Shown here: positions 1 to 8,168 of the stretch, one piece after another
How the letters are laid out: each line of letters starts with the position of its first letter
Position numbering within the stretch: position 1 is the first letter of the stretch
NCBI RefSeq assembly: GCF_019449275.2
Contig: NZ_JAHZQZ020000017.1
Coordinates: 124,001 to 188,000 of the forward strand
DNA length: 64,000 nt
Reading direction: 5' to 3'
DNA from: Microbacterium sp. HD4P20
Lineage (GTDB): Bacteria; Actinomycetota; Actinomycetes; Actinomycetales; Microbacteriaceae
Made by a program: the position numbers and the translations under genes
Notes under the pieces: generated by a model
The model's input: only the letters and a program-made list of their open reading frames with translations
Database searches by the model: none
What the model was told of the DNA's origin: nothing

Positions 1-302
1 GTGGCGAACGATCCGGATGCCGTGCGCCGCGGTCCGCTCTGAACCGGTGCGGCCGACGGCGCCACCAGCACGACATCGCTGCCCTCGACCAGGAACCCGG
101 GACCCAGCGGGAACATGCGCCGCCGGCCGTGGCGATCTTCGAGCTCGACCAGACCAGACGACACGCCCACGACGGCGCCGCAGAATCCGTCGTCGGCGAC
201 CTCGACGACGAGTTCGCCGGATGCTGCGACCCGTGGGAGCTCCCGCCGGCCGTGGCCCTGCCATCCGGTCGCCAGTACATCGACACCGTAGCGGTCTTTC
301 AT
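1..302 (-). CDS. DUF3097 family protein, N-terminal part (runs off window start)
   Basis: About 100 N-terminal residues are visible. The protein begins KDRYGVDVLATGW and contains GFCGAVVGV and LEDRHGRRRMFPLGPGFLVEG, the pattern of the actinobacterial DUF3097 family as I remember it; the function of that family is unknown. Two ATGs are possible, at 308 and 302. The GGAGG immediately before the 308 ATG lies six bases before the 302 ATG, so 302 is the better start. The remainder of the gene lies upstream of base 1. It is divergent from the TPM-domain gene across about 190 bp that must hold both promoters. Confidence 0.8.
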   Translation of the reverse strand, partial: MKDRYGVDVLATGWQGHGRRELPRVAASGELVVEVADDGFCGAVVGVSSGLVELEDRHGRRRMFPLGPGFLVEGSDVVLVAPSAAPVQSGPRRTASGSFA

Positions 303-496
303 CGTCATCCTCCGGATCGGAAACCTTACCCGCCATGGTGCGGGGCAGCGGGAGCGACCCGCTCGGACCAGCGAAACCCGCCGACCAGGTACGTTCTCGG
401 CGAACACACACCCCGGGAGGGAGGGGCAGGCTACCGTCGTATGACCGCGTCTGAATAGACTCGCGGGAGGGGAACGGGCTTCCCAGAGGGGGATCG

Positions 497-2515
497 ATGC
501 GACGGCGACGAGCTGCAGCGCTGATGGTCGCTGCGGTGGTCACCGCGATGATCTTCGGCAGTTCGGCTGCGTTGGCCACTCCCCCCGTGGCGCTCGGCTC
601 CGGCTACGTGCTGGACGACGCCGCAGTGCTCTCGTCCGGCGAGGAATCCGCGGCTCAGGGACGCCTGGAACGCCTGAAGGCCGATACCGGCCTCGACCTG
701 TGGGTCGTGTACGTGGATCAGTTCACCGACCCGGCCAACTCGGCCGACTGGGCCAACAAGACGGCCGAAGACAACGGGCTCGGCGTCACCCAGTACCTGC
801 TCGCGGTGTCGACCGATGGCCGCCAGTACTACCTCTCCGGGGACTCCGCCGGGCCCCTCACCGAGGAGCAACTGGGCGCGATCGAGCAGGAGCGGGTCCA
901 GCCCGCCCTGCAGCAGGACGACTGGCTGGGTGCGGCGACCGCCGCAGCCGACGGCATCACCGCCGCCGCGGGCGGCGCGTCGGGAGGCGACGAATCCGAC
1001 GCCACAGGGGGCGGTTCGTGGCTGACGTGGCTACTCGTGATCGTCGTCGTGATCGTGGGCATCGTGCTGCTCGTGATGTTCCTGCGACGGCGGCGCAAGG
1101 CCGTCCCCGCCGGTCCCGGCGGCGCGCCGCAGCCGAGCATCGAAGACCTGGAGCGCCGCGCCGCGTCCCTTCTGGTCGAGACCGACGATGCGCTCAAGAC
1201 CAGCGCCCAGGAGCTGGGCTTCGCCAAGGCGCAGTTCGGCGATGCCGCCACCGCCGAGTTCGAGGCGGCTCTCGCCACCGCACGACAGAGCCTGGATGAG
1301 GCCTTCTCGATCAAGCAGCAGCTCGATGACGCGACACCCGACGCCGAGGCCGACACGCGCGCCTGGAACGGGCAGATCATCGCACTCTGCGAGGCAGCCA
1401 ACGCCCTCCTCGACGAGAGGGCTGCTGCCTTCGACGAACTGCGCAAGCTGGAGCAGAACGCCCCCGAAGCCCTCGCGCACGTCAACGCGGAGCGCCAGAA
1501 GGCGGCCGAAGCGCTCGACGAGGCCGCCGCACGCCTGCAGTCCCTGCAGTCTTCGTACGCACCCGAGGCGTTGGCCACGGTCGCCGACAACCCCGAGCAG
1601 GCGCGCCAGCGGCTCGCTTTCGCCGATGAGCAGCTCGCCGCCGCGCAAGCCGCGATCGGCACGGGTGACGGCGGGCAGGCAGCCGTCGGCATCCGCGCCG
1701 CCGAAGAGGCGGTCGGTCAGGCCGAACTGCTCGAGAATGCGATCAGCAAGCTCGCGAGCGACCTGGCAGAGGGTGAACGCAGCGCTGCGGCGCTGGTCGC
1801 CGAACTCGAGAGCGACATCGCAGCGGCATCCGCTCTCCCCGATTCCGATGGCCGCGTCGCCGGCGTCCTCGCGGCGACTCGCCAGCAGCTCGACGCAGCG
1901 CGGGCGCAACTGACGGGCACGGCGAAGCGCCCCCTCGTGGCACTGCAGAGCCTCGAAGCGGCGAACACGCAGATCGACGCACTCACGCAAGGCGTGCGCG
2001 ATGCCGAGGCCAAATCGCACCGCGCGCGCCAGATGGTCGGGCAGGTCATCCTGCAGGCGCAGGCGCAGGTGTCGACCGCCGAGGACTACATCACGGCCCG
2101 GCGCGGTGCGGTAGGCGCCGAGGCCCGCACGCGGCTCGCCGAGGCCGGCGCCTCGCTCGCCCGCGCGCAGGCACTGCAGTCGGGCGACCCCGAGCAGGCG
2201 ATGCAGCACGCGCAGCGGGCCGACCAGCTCGCCGGGCTCGCGATCCAGCTCGCACAGGGCGATGTCGGCGCGTTCGGCGGCGCGGGGGGCGGCGGCATGT
2301 TCGGCGGCGGTCAGTCATCGGGTGGGGGTGGCATGCTGGGTGCCGTGCTCGGCGGAATCGTCTTGAACTCCATGCTCGGCGGCGGACGCTCGTCCGGCGG
2401 CTCGGGCAGCCTCGGCGGCATGTTCGGCGGCGGCTCGTCCGGCGGCGGCGGCTTCCGTCCCGGCAGCTTCGGCGGCGGCGGCACACGCGCCCGTCGTGGG
2501 GGTGGTCGCTTCTGA
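497..2515 (+). CDS. TPM-domain membrane protein with coiled coil and Gly-rich tail
   Basis: A 672-residue envelope protein. It has a signal peptide (about residues 1-28, RRRR then a hydrophobic core, cleavage near ALA-TPP) and a TPM domain (about 30-160; residues GYVLDDAAVLS and LWVVYVDQF). One membrane helix (about 174-196) is followed by RRRRK. A long Ala/Gln/Glu-rich coiled-coil region (about 210-590) leads into a Gly/Ser tail of GGG repeats. TPM proteins such as YgcG are membrane proteins of uncertain function; this layout with a long cytoplasmic coiled coil is common in actinobacteria. A GAGGGGG ribosome site precedes the ATG. The PspA-like gene begins about 106 bp downstream on the same strand, and the pair suggests membrane-stress maintenance (inference). 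Confidence 0.88.
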   Translation: MRRRRAAALMVAAVVTAMIFGSSAALATPPVALGSGYVLDDAAVLSSGEESAAQGRLERLKADTGLDLWVVYVDQFTDPANSADWANKTAEDNGLGVTQYLLAVSTDGRQYYLSGDSAGPLTEEQLGAIEQERVQPALQQDDWLGAATAAADGITAAAGGASGGDESDATGGGSWLTWLLVIVVVIVGIVLLVMFLRRRRKAVPAGPGGAPQPSIEDLERRAASLLVETDDALKTSAQELGFAKAQFGDAATAEFEAALATARQSLDEAFSIKQQLDDATPDAEADTRAWNGQIIALCEAANALLDERAAAFDELRKLEQNAPEALAHVNAERQKAAEALDEAAARLQSLQSSYAPEALATVADNPEQARQRLAFADEQLAAAQAAIGTGDGGQAAVGIRAAEEAVGQAELLENAISKLASDLAEGERSAAALVAELESDIAAASALPDSDGRVAGVLAATRQQLDAARAQLTGTAKRPLVALQSLEAANTQIDALTQGVRDAEAKSHRARQMVGQVILQAQAQVSTAEDYITARRGAVGAEARTRLAEAGASLARAQALQSGDPEQAMQHAQRADQLAGLAIQLAQGDVGAFGGAGGGGMFGGGQSSGGGGMLGAVLGGIVLNSMLGGGRSSGGSGSLGGMFGGGSSGGGGFRPGSFGGGGTRARRGGGRF

Positions 2516-2621
2516 ACCTGCGTGCACGACGAGGCGCACACGCCCCTGACCATCCCGCCGCGCAGGCCGCGGCATCCTGAACCTCAACACCACGACTCTG
2601 TCCGACAAGGAAGGAAATACG

Positions 2622-3359
2622 ATGGCGAAGCAGTCCATCTTCGGTCGCATCTCGACCCTCATGAAGGCGAACATCAACGCGCTCCTCGACTCTGCCGAGG
2701 ACCCGCAGAAGATGCTCGATCAGCTGGTCCGCGACTACACCAACTCGATCGCCGACGCCGAGTCGGCGATCGCCGAGACGATCGGCAACCTGCGCCTGCT
2801 CGAGCGCGACCACCAGGAAGACCTCCAGGCGGCGAGCGAGTGGGGCAGCAAGGCTCTCGCCGCGAGCCGCAAGGCCGACGAGCTGCGGACGGCCGGCAAC
2901 ACGACCGACGCCGACAAGTTCGACAACCTCGCGAAGATCGCGCTGCAGCGTCAGATCAGCGAAGAGAACGAGGCGAAGGCGATCGCTCCGACGATCGCCG
3001 CGCAGAACGAGGTCGTCGCCAAGCTCAAAGACGGCCTCAACGGCATGAAGCAGAAGCTCGAGCAGCTCAAGTCCAAGCGGACCGAGCTGCTCGCGCGCTC
3101 CAAGGTCGCTGAGGCGCAGACCAAGGTGCACGACGCCGTCCGGTCGATCGACGTGCTCGACCCGACGAGCGAGCTCGGGCGCTTCGAAGACAAGGTGCGT
3201 CGCCAGGAGGCACTGGCGACCGGCAAGCAGGAGCTGGCGGCGTCGTCGCTGGACGCGCAGTTCAACCAGCTTGAGGACGTGGGCGAGCTCACCGAGGTCG
3301 AGGCGCGGCTGGCCGCGCTGAAGACCGGCGGCACGCCGCAGGCGGCCATCGGCAACTGA
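2622..3359 (+). CDS. PspA/IM30 family protein
   Basis: A 245-residue all-helical protein starting MAKQSIFGRISTLMKANINALLDSAEDP, the typical N-terminus of PspA/IM30/Vipp1 proteins with an amphipathic first helix. Conserved PQKMLDQLVRDY follows at about residue 27, then continuous coiled coil to about residue 220. These peripheral membrane proteins are ESCRT-III relatives that assemble on stressed membranes. A GGAAGGAAATACG ribosome site precedes the ATG. It lies just behind the TPM-domain gene, so a two-gene membrane-maintenance unit is likely. A strong hairpin follows the stop. Family assignment is firm; the particular stress is not known. Confidence 0.9.
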   Translation: MAKQSIFGRISTLMKANINALLDSAEDPQKMLDQLVRDYTNSIADAESAIAETIGNLRLLERDHQEDLQAASEWGSKALAASRKADELRTAGNTTDADKFDNLAKIALQRQISEENEAKAIAPTIAAQNEVVAKLKDGLNGMKQKLEQLKSKRTELLARSKVAEAQTKVHDAVRSIDVLDPTSELGRFEDKVRRQEALATGKQELAASSLDAQFNQLEDVGELTEVEARLAALKTGGTPQAAIGN

Positions 3360-3372
3360 GCCGTGCGTACCC

Positions 3373-3410
3373 CATCGGGGCGTCGCGTCTTCGGACGCGG
3401 CGCCCCGATG
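3373..3410 (+). terminator. Hairpin after the PspA-like gene
   Basis: A 17-base arm (3373-3389) and its complement (3394-3410) enclose a TTCG tetraloop, with a single G-U pair. It begins 13 bases after the stop codon. No T-run follows, as is common for actinobacterial terminators. It separates the PspA gene from the arginase-family gene. Confidence 0.75.
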
Positions 3411-3447
3411 CGTTCCGCGGCGGTTCGGCGTACGGGAGGATGAGGAG

Positions 3448-4269
3448 ATGACGCGATACCTCGTGGTGCCGCAGTGGCAGGGCAGTCCCTCGTCGCGTGC
3501 GATGCAGCTGATCGACGGTGCACAGGCGATCGCCGGTGACCTGCCACGCTCGGCCACGACCATCCTCGACGTGCCGATGGAGGCCGGTGAAGGACTGGGC
3601 AGCGGCATCCATCGCCTCAGCGCTCTGCAGCGCGTGCGCTCGCTCGTCGCCGAGGCGCTGGACGGACACGAGGAGCCGGTGCTCACGATCGGCGGCGACT
3701 GCGGCATCGCGCTCGCGCCTATCGCGCATGCCGCGCGGCGCACCCCGGGCCTGGCCGTGGTGTGGATCGACGCCCACCCCGACCTCAACTCCCCCGAGTC
3801 CTCGCCGTCCGGCGCGTTCGCGGGCATGGTGCTGCGCGCCGTGCTCGGCGAAGGCGACCCCGGGCTGCTGCTCGAGCCGGGCACCGTGGCATCCGACCGC
3901 GTCATCATCGGCGCGGCGCGGTCGTATGACGAGGCCGAGCTCGAGGCGGTCGCGAGCCTGGGCATCGCGGCGCTCACCGTCGACGCTCTGCGCGATCCCG
4001 ATGCGCTTGCCACCGCGGTGGCCGCGACCGGCGCGGATGCGGTGTACATCCACATCGACGTCGACGCGCTCGATCCTGCCGAGCTCGCGGGCAACGCGCA
4101 TCCCGAGCCGTTCGGCATCACGGTGTCGGAGCTCACTGCCGCGATCGCGGCACTGAGGGCGCTTGTGCCCCTCGTGGGAGCTTCGCTGGCCGGCTACTCG
4201 CCGGCGTCACCGGCATCGGCGACGGACGACCTGGGGGCGATCCTGCGCGTCGTCGGAGCACTGGCGTGA
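3448..4269 (+). CDS. Arginase/agmatinase/formiminoglutamase-fold protein
   Basis: A 273-residue ureohydrolase-fold protein. Metal-ligand blocks are visible: GGDCG (about residue 83), WIDAHPDLN (about 108) and HIDVDALDP (about 203). Classical arginases have GGDH in the first block; here the His is Cys, so one canonical manganese ligand is altered and the substrate should not be assumed to be arginine. GGGAGG lies ahead of the ATG at 3448. The stop overlaps the GTG of the next gene (GTGA), so the two are probably co-translated. Most members of this actinobacterial subgroup are annotated only as arginase family. Confidence 0.8.
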   Translation: MTRYLVVPQWQGSPSSRAMQLIDGAQAIAGDLPRSATTILDVPMEAGEGLGSGIHRLSALQRVRSLVAEALDGHEEPVLTIGGDCGIALAPIAHAARRTPGLAVVWIDAHPDLNSPESSPSGAFAGMVLRAVLGEGDPGLLLEPGTVASDRVIIGAARSYDEAELEAVASLGIAALTVDALRDPDALATAVAATGADAVYIHIDVDALDPAELAGNAHPEPFGITVSELTAAIAALRALVPLVGASLAGYSPASPASATDDLGAILRVVGALA

Positions 4270-4724
4270 GTCCGCTGCCCGTTCCACCCCCGGGTTGGCG
4301 TGCCGTCGCGGAGCGAGCTCTCGAGCGCGGCCGCCGTATCGACCGGCTCATCCCGCCGTTACTGCTGGACTCCCCGATCAGCCGCGTGGGGTACTGGTAC
4401 GGGTGCACCGTCGGCTGGGTGTGGGGGTCGATGTGGAGCACCGGCCGCGTCGAGAAGCGCGAGGGCCTATGGGTCTTCCGCGGGATGCCGCGCTGGACGT
4501 ACCCGCGAGGCGGGGTCTGCGTGGGCGGATGCTTCCTCACCGGCGATGGCCGGATCTCGCGAGGCCTGCTGCGGCACGAGGCCGTCCACAAGCGGCAATG
4601 GCAGCGCTACGGCATCCTCATGCCGCTGCTGTACACGCTCGCCGGGCGCAACCCGCTGCGCAACCGGTTCGAGATCGAGGCGGGCCTGGAGGACGGCAAC
4701 TACGTGCCGCGCGGCACGGCCTGA
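4266..4724 (+). CDS. Uncharacterised protein with a HEAVH motif
   Basis: A 152-residue protein of unknown function. It contains LLRHEAVHKRQWQRYG near residues 101-116, a HExxH pattern resembling a zinc-metallopeptidase active site, followed by a short hydrophobic stretch GILMPLLYTLAG. The second half has GGVCVGGCFLTGDGRIS. It starts with GTG overlapping the arginase-family stop, suggesting translational coupling. Its last 25 bases overlap the 3' end of the convergent membrane-protein gene. Homologues in related genomes are sometimes labelled Fe-S oxidoreductase, but I see no iron-sulfur cluster motif. Whether the HExxH binds metal is not shown by sequence alone. Confidence 0.65.
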   Translation: MSPLPVPPPGWRAVAERALERGRRIDRLIPPLLLDSPISRVGYWYGCTVGWVWGSMWSTGRVEKREGLWVFRGMPRWTYPRGGVCVGGCFLTGDGRISRGLLRHEAVHKRQWQRYGILMPLLYTLAGRNPLRNRFEIEAGLEDGNYVPRGTA

Positions 4725-5266
4725 TTCTGCATCACGCGCCCGACCCGCAACACCTGCCGTCCGAGAGTTATCACGACAGCGAGCGGGAAGGCGATCCAGA
4801 GCAGGTTCGGCAGCACCGCGACCAAGAGGAACCCGAGGATGTCGCCGCGTTCGAGTGACTGGCGCGTCATCTCGAGCCCGCTGGAGGCCTCGACGAGGAA
4901 GTAGATGACCGTCTTCCAGAAGGTCGCGACCGTCACGATCAGCCCGACCACGACACCCGACCAGCGCTTGGCGTGAAACAGCGCCCACACGATCACGACG
5001 ACCTCGACGAGGTTCGCCCAGCTCTGGGCACTGCCGAAAGCGTCGAACTGCCCGTAGCGGTGGTCGAACGTGCCGTAGAACACGTGACCGGGCCAGAGCG
5101 GCTCGAGAGGGCCTCCCGCGTGCGAGAGCGGACCCAGCAGCACATAGCAGGCGTCGTAGGTCTGAATGACGGCCGAGATCGCGAGCCACACGATGACCCA
5201 CGTCGGCATGCGCAGATCCCGGGGATCGGCGACGGACGGTGGCGAGAGGGCAGCGGACTGCGTCAT
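4700..5266 (-). CDS. Small integral membrane protein, function unknown
   Basis: About 188 residues with four to five likely membrane helices (segments WVIVWLAISAVIQTY, LVEVVVIVWALF, VVVGLIVTVATFW, LLWIAFPLAVVITLG). The general pattern, with TYDACYVLLGP in the first helix and conserved acidic residues within helices, is loosely like the EXPERA/emopamil-binding fold; I would not assign it on this alone. Start choice: the reading frame is open to a GTG at 5296, but TACAGT (minus strand, 5274-5279) lies seven bases ahead of the ATG at 5266, which favours that start. Its 3' end overlaps the HEAVH gene tail to tail. Confidence 0.6.
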   Translation of the reverse strand: MTQSAALSPPSVADPRDLRMPTWVIVWLAISAVIQTYDACYVLLGPLSHAGGPLEPLWPGHVFYGTFDHRYGQFDAFGSAQSWANLVEVVVIVWALFHAKRWSGVVVGLIVTVATFWKTVIYFLVEASSGLEMTRQSLERGDILGFLLVAVLPNLLWIAFPLAVVITLGRQVLRVGRVMQNQAVPRGT

Positions 5267-5335
5267 GGGCATGACTGTATCGACTCGCCAGCCCACACTG
5301 CGGATCGACGCGGATTCCCTGCGGACCGCCGCGGA

Positions 5336-5812
5336 TCAGTGAGCGATCGTGAGGCCGTACTGCTCGGGAGAGTTGATCGCGTCGCGGCGAATCCCCATGC
5401 CGACGAGGTGATCGAAGATGTCGGCGGTGCCGAGGAAGCCGCCCAGCAGGTGGATGCGGGTCTCGTCGTCTTCGGCACACAGCATCTCGTCCGCCCACGC
5501 TGTCACCGCGCGAGAAAGCGCCTCGCCCGACGCGCAGCCACGACCTGTGCCCGGCGCACCACTGCGCTGCGAGCGGTCGAGCCACGTCACCACCATGCGA
5601 CTGGGAGCGGTGATCTCGCCCTGCCACGAGGCATCCGGGATCTCGACGAACACGCGTCCCGTCGAGCAGATCGGCAGCGTCGCGAGCATCGCCTCGAGCT
5701 CGGCGAGCGAGGACTCGTCGGCGGTGATCAGGTGCTGCACGCGCGTGTGCCGCGACGAGCGGCACGCCGATGCGCTGTGCTCGACCTTCTGAAGCTCGGT
5801 GATGTGGGCCAT
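5336..5812 (-). CDS. Stand-alone siderophore-interacting protein (SIP) domain protein
   Basis: A 158-residue protein matching the C-terminal NAD(P)H-binding SIP domain of siderophore-interacting flavoreductases: RVQHLITADESSLAELEAML, VFVEIPDASWQ and a Trp-rich end region. The usual N-terminal FAD-binding barrel is absent, and no neighbouring gene supplies it. SIP proteins reduce ferric siderophores in the cytoplasm to release iron; a lone domain may need a separate flavoprotein or act in another role. TATAGT (minus strand, 5822-5827) is a good -10, and a DtxR/IdeR-like box lies just upstream of it, which supports iron regulation. Confidence 0.75.
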   Translation of the reverse strand: MAHITELQKVEHSASACRSSRHTRVQHLITADESSLAELEAMLATLPICSTGRVFVEIPDASWQGEITAPSRMVVTWLDRSQRSGAPGTGRGCASGEALSRAVTAWADEMLCAEDDETRIHLLGGFLGTADIFDHLVGMGIRRDAINSPEQYGLTIAH

Positions 5813-5835
5813 GACGATTCCACTATACCCGCGAT

Positions 5836-5854
5836 GAAGGGTTGCCTTACCTCA
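5836..5854 (-). promoter_or_regulatory. DtxR/IdeR-like iron box ahead of the SIP gene
   Basis: Read on the minus strand, the 19-mer is TGAGGTAAGGCAACCCTTC. Against the iron-box consensus TWAGGTWAGSCTWACCTWA it matches at 15 of 19 positions. It sits between the -10 TATAGT and the expected -35 region of the SIP gene, where a repressor would block RNA polymerase. The consensus is recalled from DtxR/IdeR literature; binding here is inference. Confidence 0.6.
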
Positions 5855-5870
5855 TCGTCAAAAGAGGTAA
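5847..5870. repeat. 7-bp perfect inverted repeat TTACCTC-N10-GAGGTAA
   Basis: TTACCTC (5847-5853) and GAGGTAA (5864-5870) are separated by ten bases. The left arm overlaps the right half of the iron box. It may be a second operator or an extended regulator site for the SIP gene. Confidence 0.5.
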
Positions 5871-5885
5871 CGTTCCGCGGCAGGC

Positions 5886-6635
5886 TCACGCATCGCGCAG
5901 CAGCACACGGCGCAGCTCGGCGAGCTCGTCGTCGGTGAGACCGTGCGCGCGCAGGTAGTCGGCCGCCGAGCCATAGCTGGTGACCACGCCGTCCAGGAGT
6001 GCGCGCATCACCGGGGCCGGAGAGCGCGTGGCGAGATCCTCGAGGTGCACGGCTTCCGGATGCATCGATCGGAGCAGTTCGACGATGCGGCGGTTGCGAG
6101 CCTGGGGCAGGAGCGCCTCGGTTCGCGCGTAGTCCCCCACGACCGCCTCGGCATCGACCCCCGCCGCGGCGAGAGCGAGGGCGACGGTCACACCGGTGCG
6201 ATCCTTGCCCACCGTGCAGTGGACCAGCACGGGCTGGTCGGCCAGGATGCCGCGCACGACCTCGACCACGCCGGCCGATGAGTCCTCGATGAGCCGGCGG
6301 TACATCTCATCGAGGCTGATGTCATCGCGGAAGAAGGACTCCACCGACCCCAGGAAGAGCGGGACGCGCTGGGTCACCACCTCGATGCCGTCGATGCGGC
6401 TCGGCTCGTAGCGCACCTCGTCGTCGGCACGCAGATCGATGATGCGTCGCAATCCCAGTTCGCCCAGCGCACGGGTGCCGTGAGGATCGAGTCGTGCCAG
6501 GTTGCCGGAGCGATACAGAACCCCGTGACGGGTCATGGCCGCGCCGGCGGGGAGTCCGCCGACGTCGCGCAGATTCACCGCTCCTGGCACCACCGGGTCC
6601 ACCGGCGGGCCGGCCGCAGCGGAGAGGTCGGTCAC
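5886..6635 (-). CDS. Tyrosine/dual-specificity protein phosphatase
   Basis: A 249-residue cytoplasmic phosphatase of the bacterial tyrosine phosphatase family (Y_phosphatase3, MptpB-like). N-terminal NLRDVGGLP motif and LYRSGNLARL at about residues 21-50; catalytic loop VHCTVGKDRTG near residues 138-148 with the nucleophilic Cys in HCxxGKDRTG; the DLR of the general acid region is at about 67-70. Starts with GTG that overlaps the stop of the upstream AhpD-like gene (GTGA), so the two are co-transcribed. Members act on phosphotyrosine or phosphoinositides; the substrate here is not predictable. Confidence 0.85.
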   Translation of the reverse strand: MTDLSAAAGPPVDPVVPGAVNLRDVGGLPAGAAMTRHGVLYRSGNLARLDPHGTRALGELGLRRIIDLRADDEVRYEPSRIDGIEVVTQRVPLFLGSVESFFRDDISLDEMYRRLIEDSSAGVVEVVRGILADQPVLVHCTVGKDRTGVTVALALAAAGVDAEAVVGDYARTEALLPQARNRRIVELLRSMHPEAVHLEDLATRSPAPVMRALLDGVVTSYGSAADYLRAHGLTDDELAELRRVLLRDA

Positions 6636-7141
6636 CAGGCGGCACCCGATGCGGCGTCGCGGTCCTCGCCGGCGAGGTCGTCGCGCGGCGGGACGCTGTA
6701 CCGGCCGGCGATCGCGATGCGGTTGAACGCATTGATCGCGACGAGGATCCAGCTGAGCGCCACGTACTCCTGCTCGCTCAGGACTCCTCCGACGCGGTCG
6801 TACACGTCGTCGGGGATGCCGTCCTCGTGGATGTACACGTACGCCTCGGCGAGCTCGAGGCCCGCGCGCTCACGTTCGGAGAAGACACCGGAGTCGCGCC
6901 ACACCGCGATCTGCGCGATCACGTCCGCCGAGACGCCGGCCGCCGTCGCCCGCTCGACGTGCACGCGCACACAGTACGCGCAGCCGTTGAGCTGCGAAGT
7001 GTGGATCTGCACGAGCTCTTTGAGCCGATCGTCCACTCCGCTGCCCGCGGCGAGCTCACCCACGGTCTTCGACACGGCCGCGAGCGCCTTATAGGCCGGT
7101 GGCGCCGAACGCGACAGATGGACGCGGTGTTCTTCCGTCAT
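6632..7141 (-). CDS. Carboxymuconolactone decarboxylase/AhpD-like protein
   Basis: A 169-residue all-helical protein with the AhpD-type thiol motif CAYCVRVHVE at about residues 52-61 (CxxC followed by His). This marks the peroxidase-related alkylhydroperoxidase D-like branch rather than the lactone decarboxylase itself. TAGTCT lies exactly six bases before the ATG, so a leaderless transcript is likely. It is the first gene of a two-gene unit with the tyrosine phosphatase and is divergent from the alpha/beta hydrolase, whose own promoter starts within 60 bp. Confidence 0.82.
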   Translation of the reverse strand: MTEEHRVHLSRSAPPAYKALAAVSKTVGELAAGSGVDDRLKELVQIHTSQLNGCAYCVRVHVERATAAGVSADVIAQIAVWRDSGVFSERERAGLELAEAYVYIHEDGIPDDVYDRVGGVLSEQEYVALSWILVAINAFNRIAIAGRYSVPPRDDLAGEDRDAASGAAW

Positions 7142-7147
7142 GGCGCC

Positions 7148-7153
7148 AGACTA
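7148..7153 (-). promoter_or_regulatory. -10 element (TAGTCT), leaderless, for the AhpD-like gene
   Basis: TAGTCT on the minus strand, six bases (7142-7147) before the ATG at 7141. Confidence 0.6.
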
Positions 7154-7190
7154 CCCACGCAACGGTGGCCTGGGGCGTGGGCGAGTGAGC

Positions 7191-7196
7191 GACAAT
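7191..7196 (+). promoter_or_regulatory. -10 element (GACAAT), leaderless, for the hydrolase gene
   Basis: GACAAT lies six bases before the GTG at 7203. This selects that start over the upstream in-frame GTG (7185) and ATG (7140). Confidence 0.55.
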
Positions 7197-7202
7197 GAGC
7201 GG

Positions 7203-8168
7203 GTGAGCGAACCCACCGATGAGTTCTCGTTTCTTGCGGATCAGGCAGCGGAGGCCGGCATCGACCGCCCGGTCCCCCGTGGGGAGCGCCTGTCGCTGCC
7301 GCTGTCCGACGGCAGAACGCTGAGCGCCCTGCGCTATTCACCTCCCTCCGGGCCCGACGAGCCGGTCGTGACGTTTCTGCACGGCGCTGGGCTGAACGCC
7401 CACACGTGGGACACCACGATCCTCGCCCTGGGACTGCCGGCGCTGGCGATCGACCTTCCAGGCCACGGCGACTCGTCGTGGCGGGAGGACGCCGCCTACG
7501 TCGGCCGCGTGATGGCCCCCGATGTGGCAGCGGGAATGGATGCCTGGACCCGGGCGCCGCAGGTGCTCGTCGGGCAGTCCCTCGGCGGCCTGACGGCGGC
7601 GGCGGTGGCTGCCGCGCGACCCGATCTCGTGCGCGAGCTCGTCGTCATCGACATCACGCCCGGACTCGACTCGAACGCGGGGCCGACGCAGATCCGCGAG
7701 TTCTTCGCCGGGCCGGTGGATTGGGCATCCCGTGACGAGCTCGTAGATCGGGCCCTGGCGTTCGGTCTCGGCGGCGGCACCCGGCGCAAGGTCGAGCGCG
7801 GCGTGTACTTCAACTCCCGGGTCCGCCCCGACGGGCGGGTCGAGTGGAAGCACCACTTCGCCCACCTGGCCAACGCGGCGGCCGGTGCGGCCGCCGGCGG
7901 GCCGACGGAGCAGCCGACTCAGGACGACGCCGTCTCGGCTGTCCTAGGAGAGGCGGGCTGGCAGGACCTCGCCGCGGTGACCGCGCCGACGACTCTGATC
8001 CGCGGCGAGCGCGGCTATGTCACCGACGACGACGCCGAGGAGTTCACGCGACGCATTCCCGGGGCATCCATCGTCGCCGTCCCGGCCGGGCACAACGTGC
8101 AGGAAGAGATCCCTGTCGAGCTCGGGGAACGCCTGCGCACGGTCGCCAGCGCACCCGGCAGGCAATGA
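7203..8168 (+). CDS. Alpha/beta-fold hydrolase
   Basis: About 321 residues from the GTG at 7203 (VSEPTDEFSFLADQ). Alpha/beta hydrolase marks: FLHGAGLNAHTWD (oxyanion region, about residue 60), nucleophile elbow VGQSLGGLTAA (Ser about residue 124) and C-terminal PAGHNVQEEIP with the catalytic His. The reading frame stays open to an ATG at 7140, but that would overlap the divergent AhpD-like start; the -10 at 7191-7196 fits 7203. Substrate unknown; could be an esterase or a cofactor-free haloperoxidase-type enzyme. Confidence 0.82.
   Translation: MSEPTDEFSFLADQAAEAGIDRPVPRGERLSLPLSDGRTLSALRYSPPSGPDEPVVTFLHGAGLNAHTWDTTILALGLPALAIDLPGHGDSSWREDAAYVGRVMAPDVAAGMDAWTRAPQVLVGQSLGGLTAAAVAAARPDLVRELVVIDITPGLDSNAGPTQIREFFAGPVDWASRDELVDRALAFGLGGGTRRKVERGVYFNSRVRPDGRVEWKHHFAHLANAAAGAAAGGPTEQPTQDDAVSAVLGEAGWQDLAAVTAPTTLIRGERGYVTDDDAEEFTRRIPGASIVAVPAGHNVQEEIPVELGERLRTVASAPGRQ

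Noticed and set aside
1031..2209. Long reverse-strand frame opposite the TPM gene
   Set aside because: GC-rich shadow of the coiled-coil region; Arg/Leu-rich, no start signal, and the plus-strand gene is well supported.
2091..4136. 681-codon reverse frame over PspA and arginase genes
   Set aside because: Low-complexity Arg/Ser/Ala translation antisense to three clear genes.
7140..7202. Upstream extension of the alpha/beta hydrolase
   Set aside because: It would overlap the divergent AhpD-like start; the -10 at 7191 fits GTG 7203.
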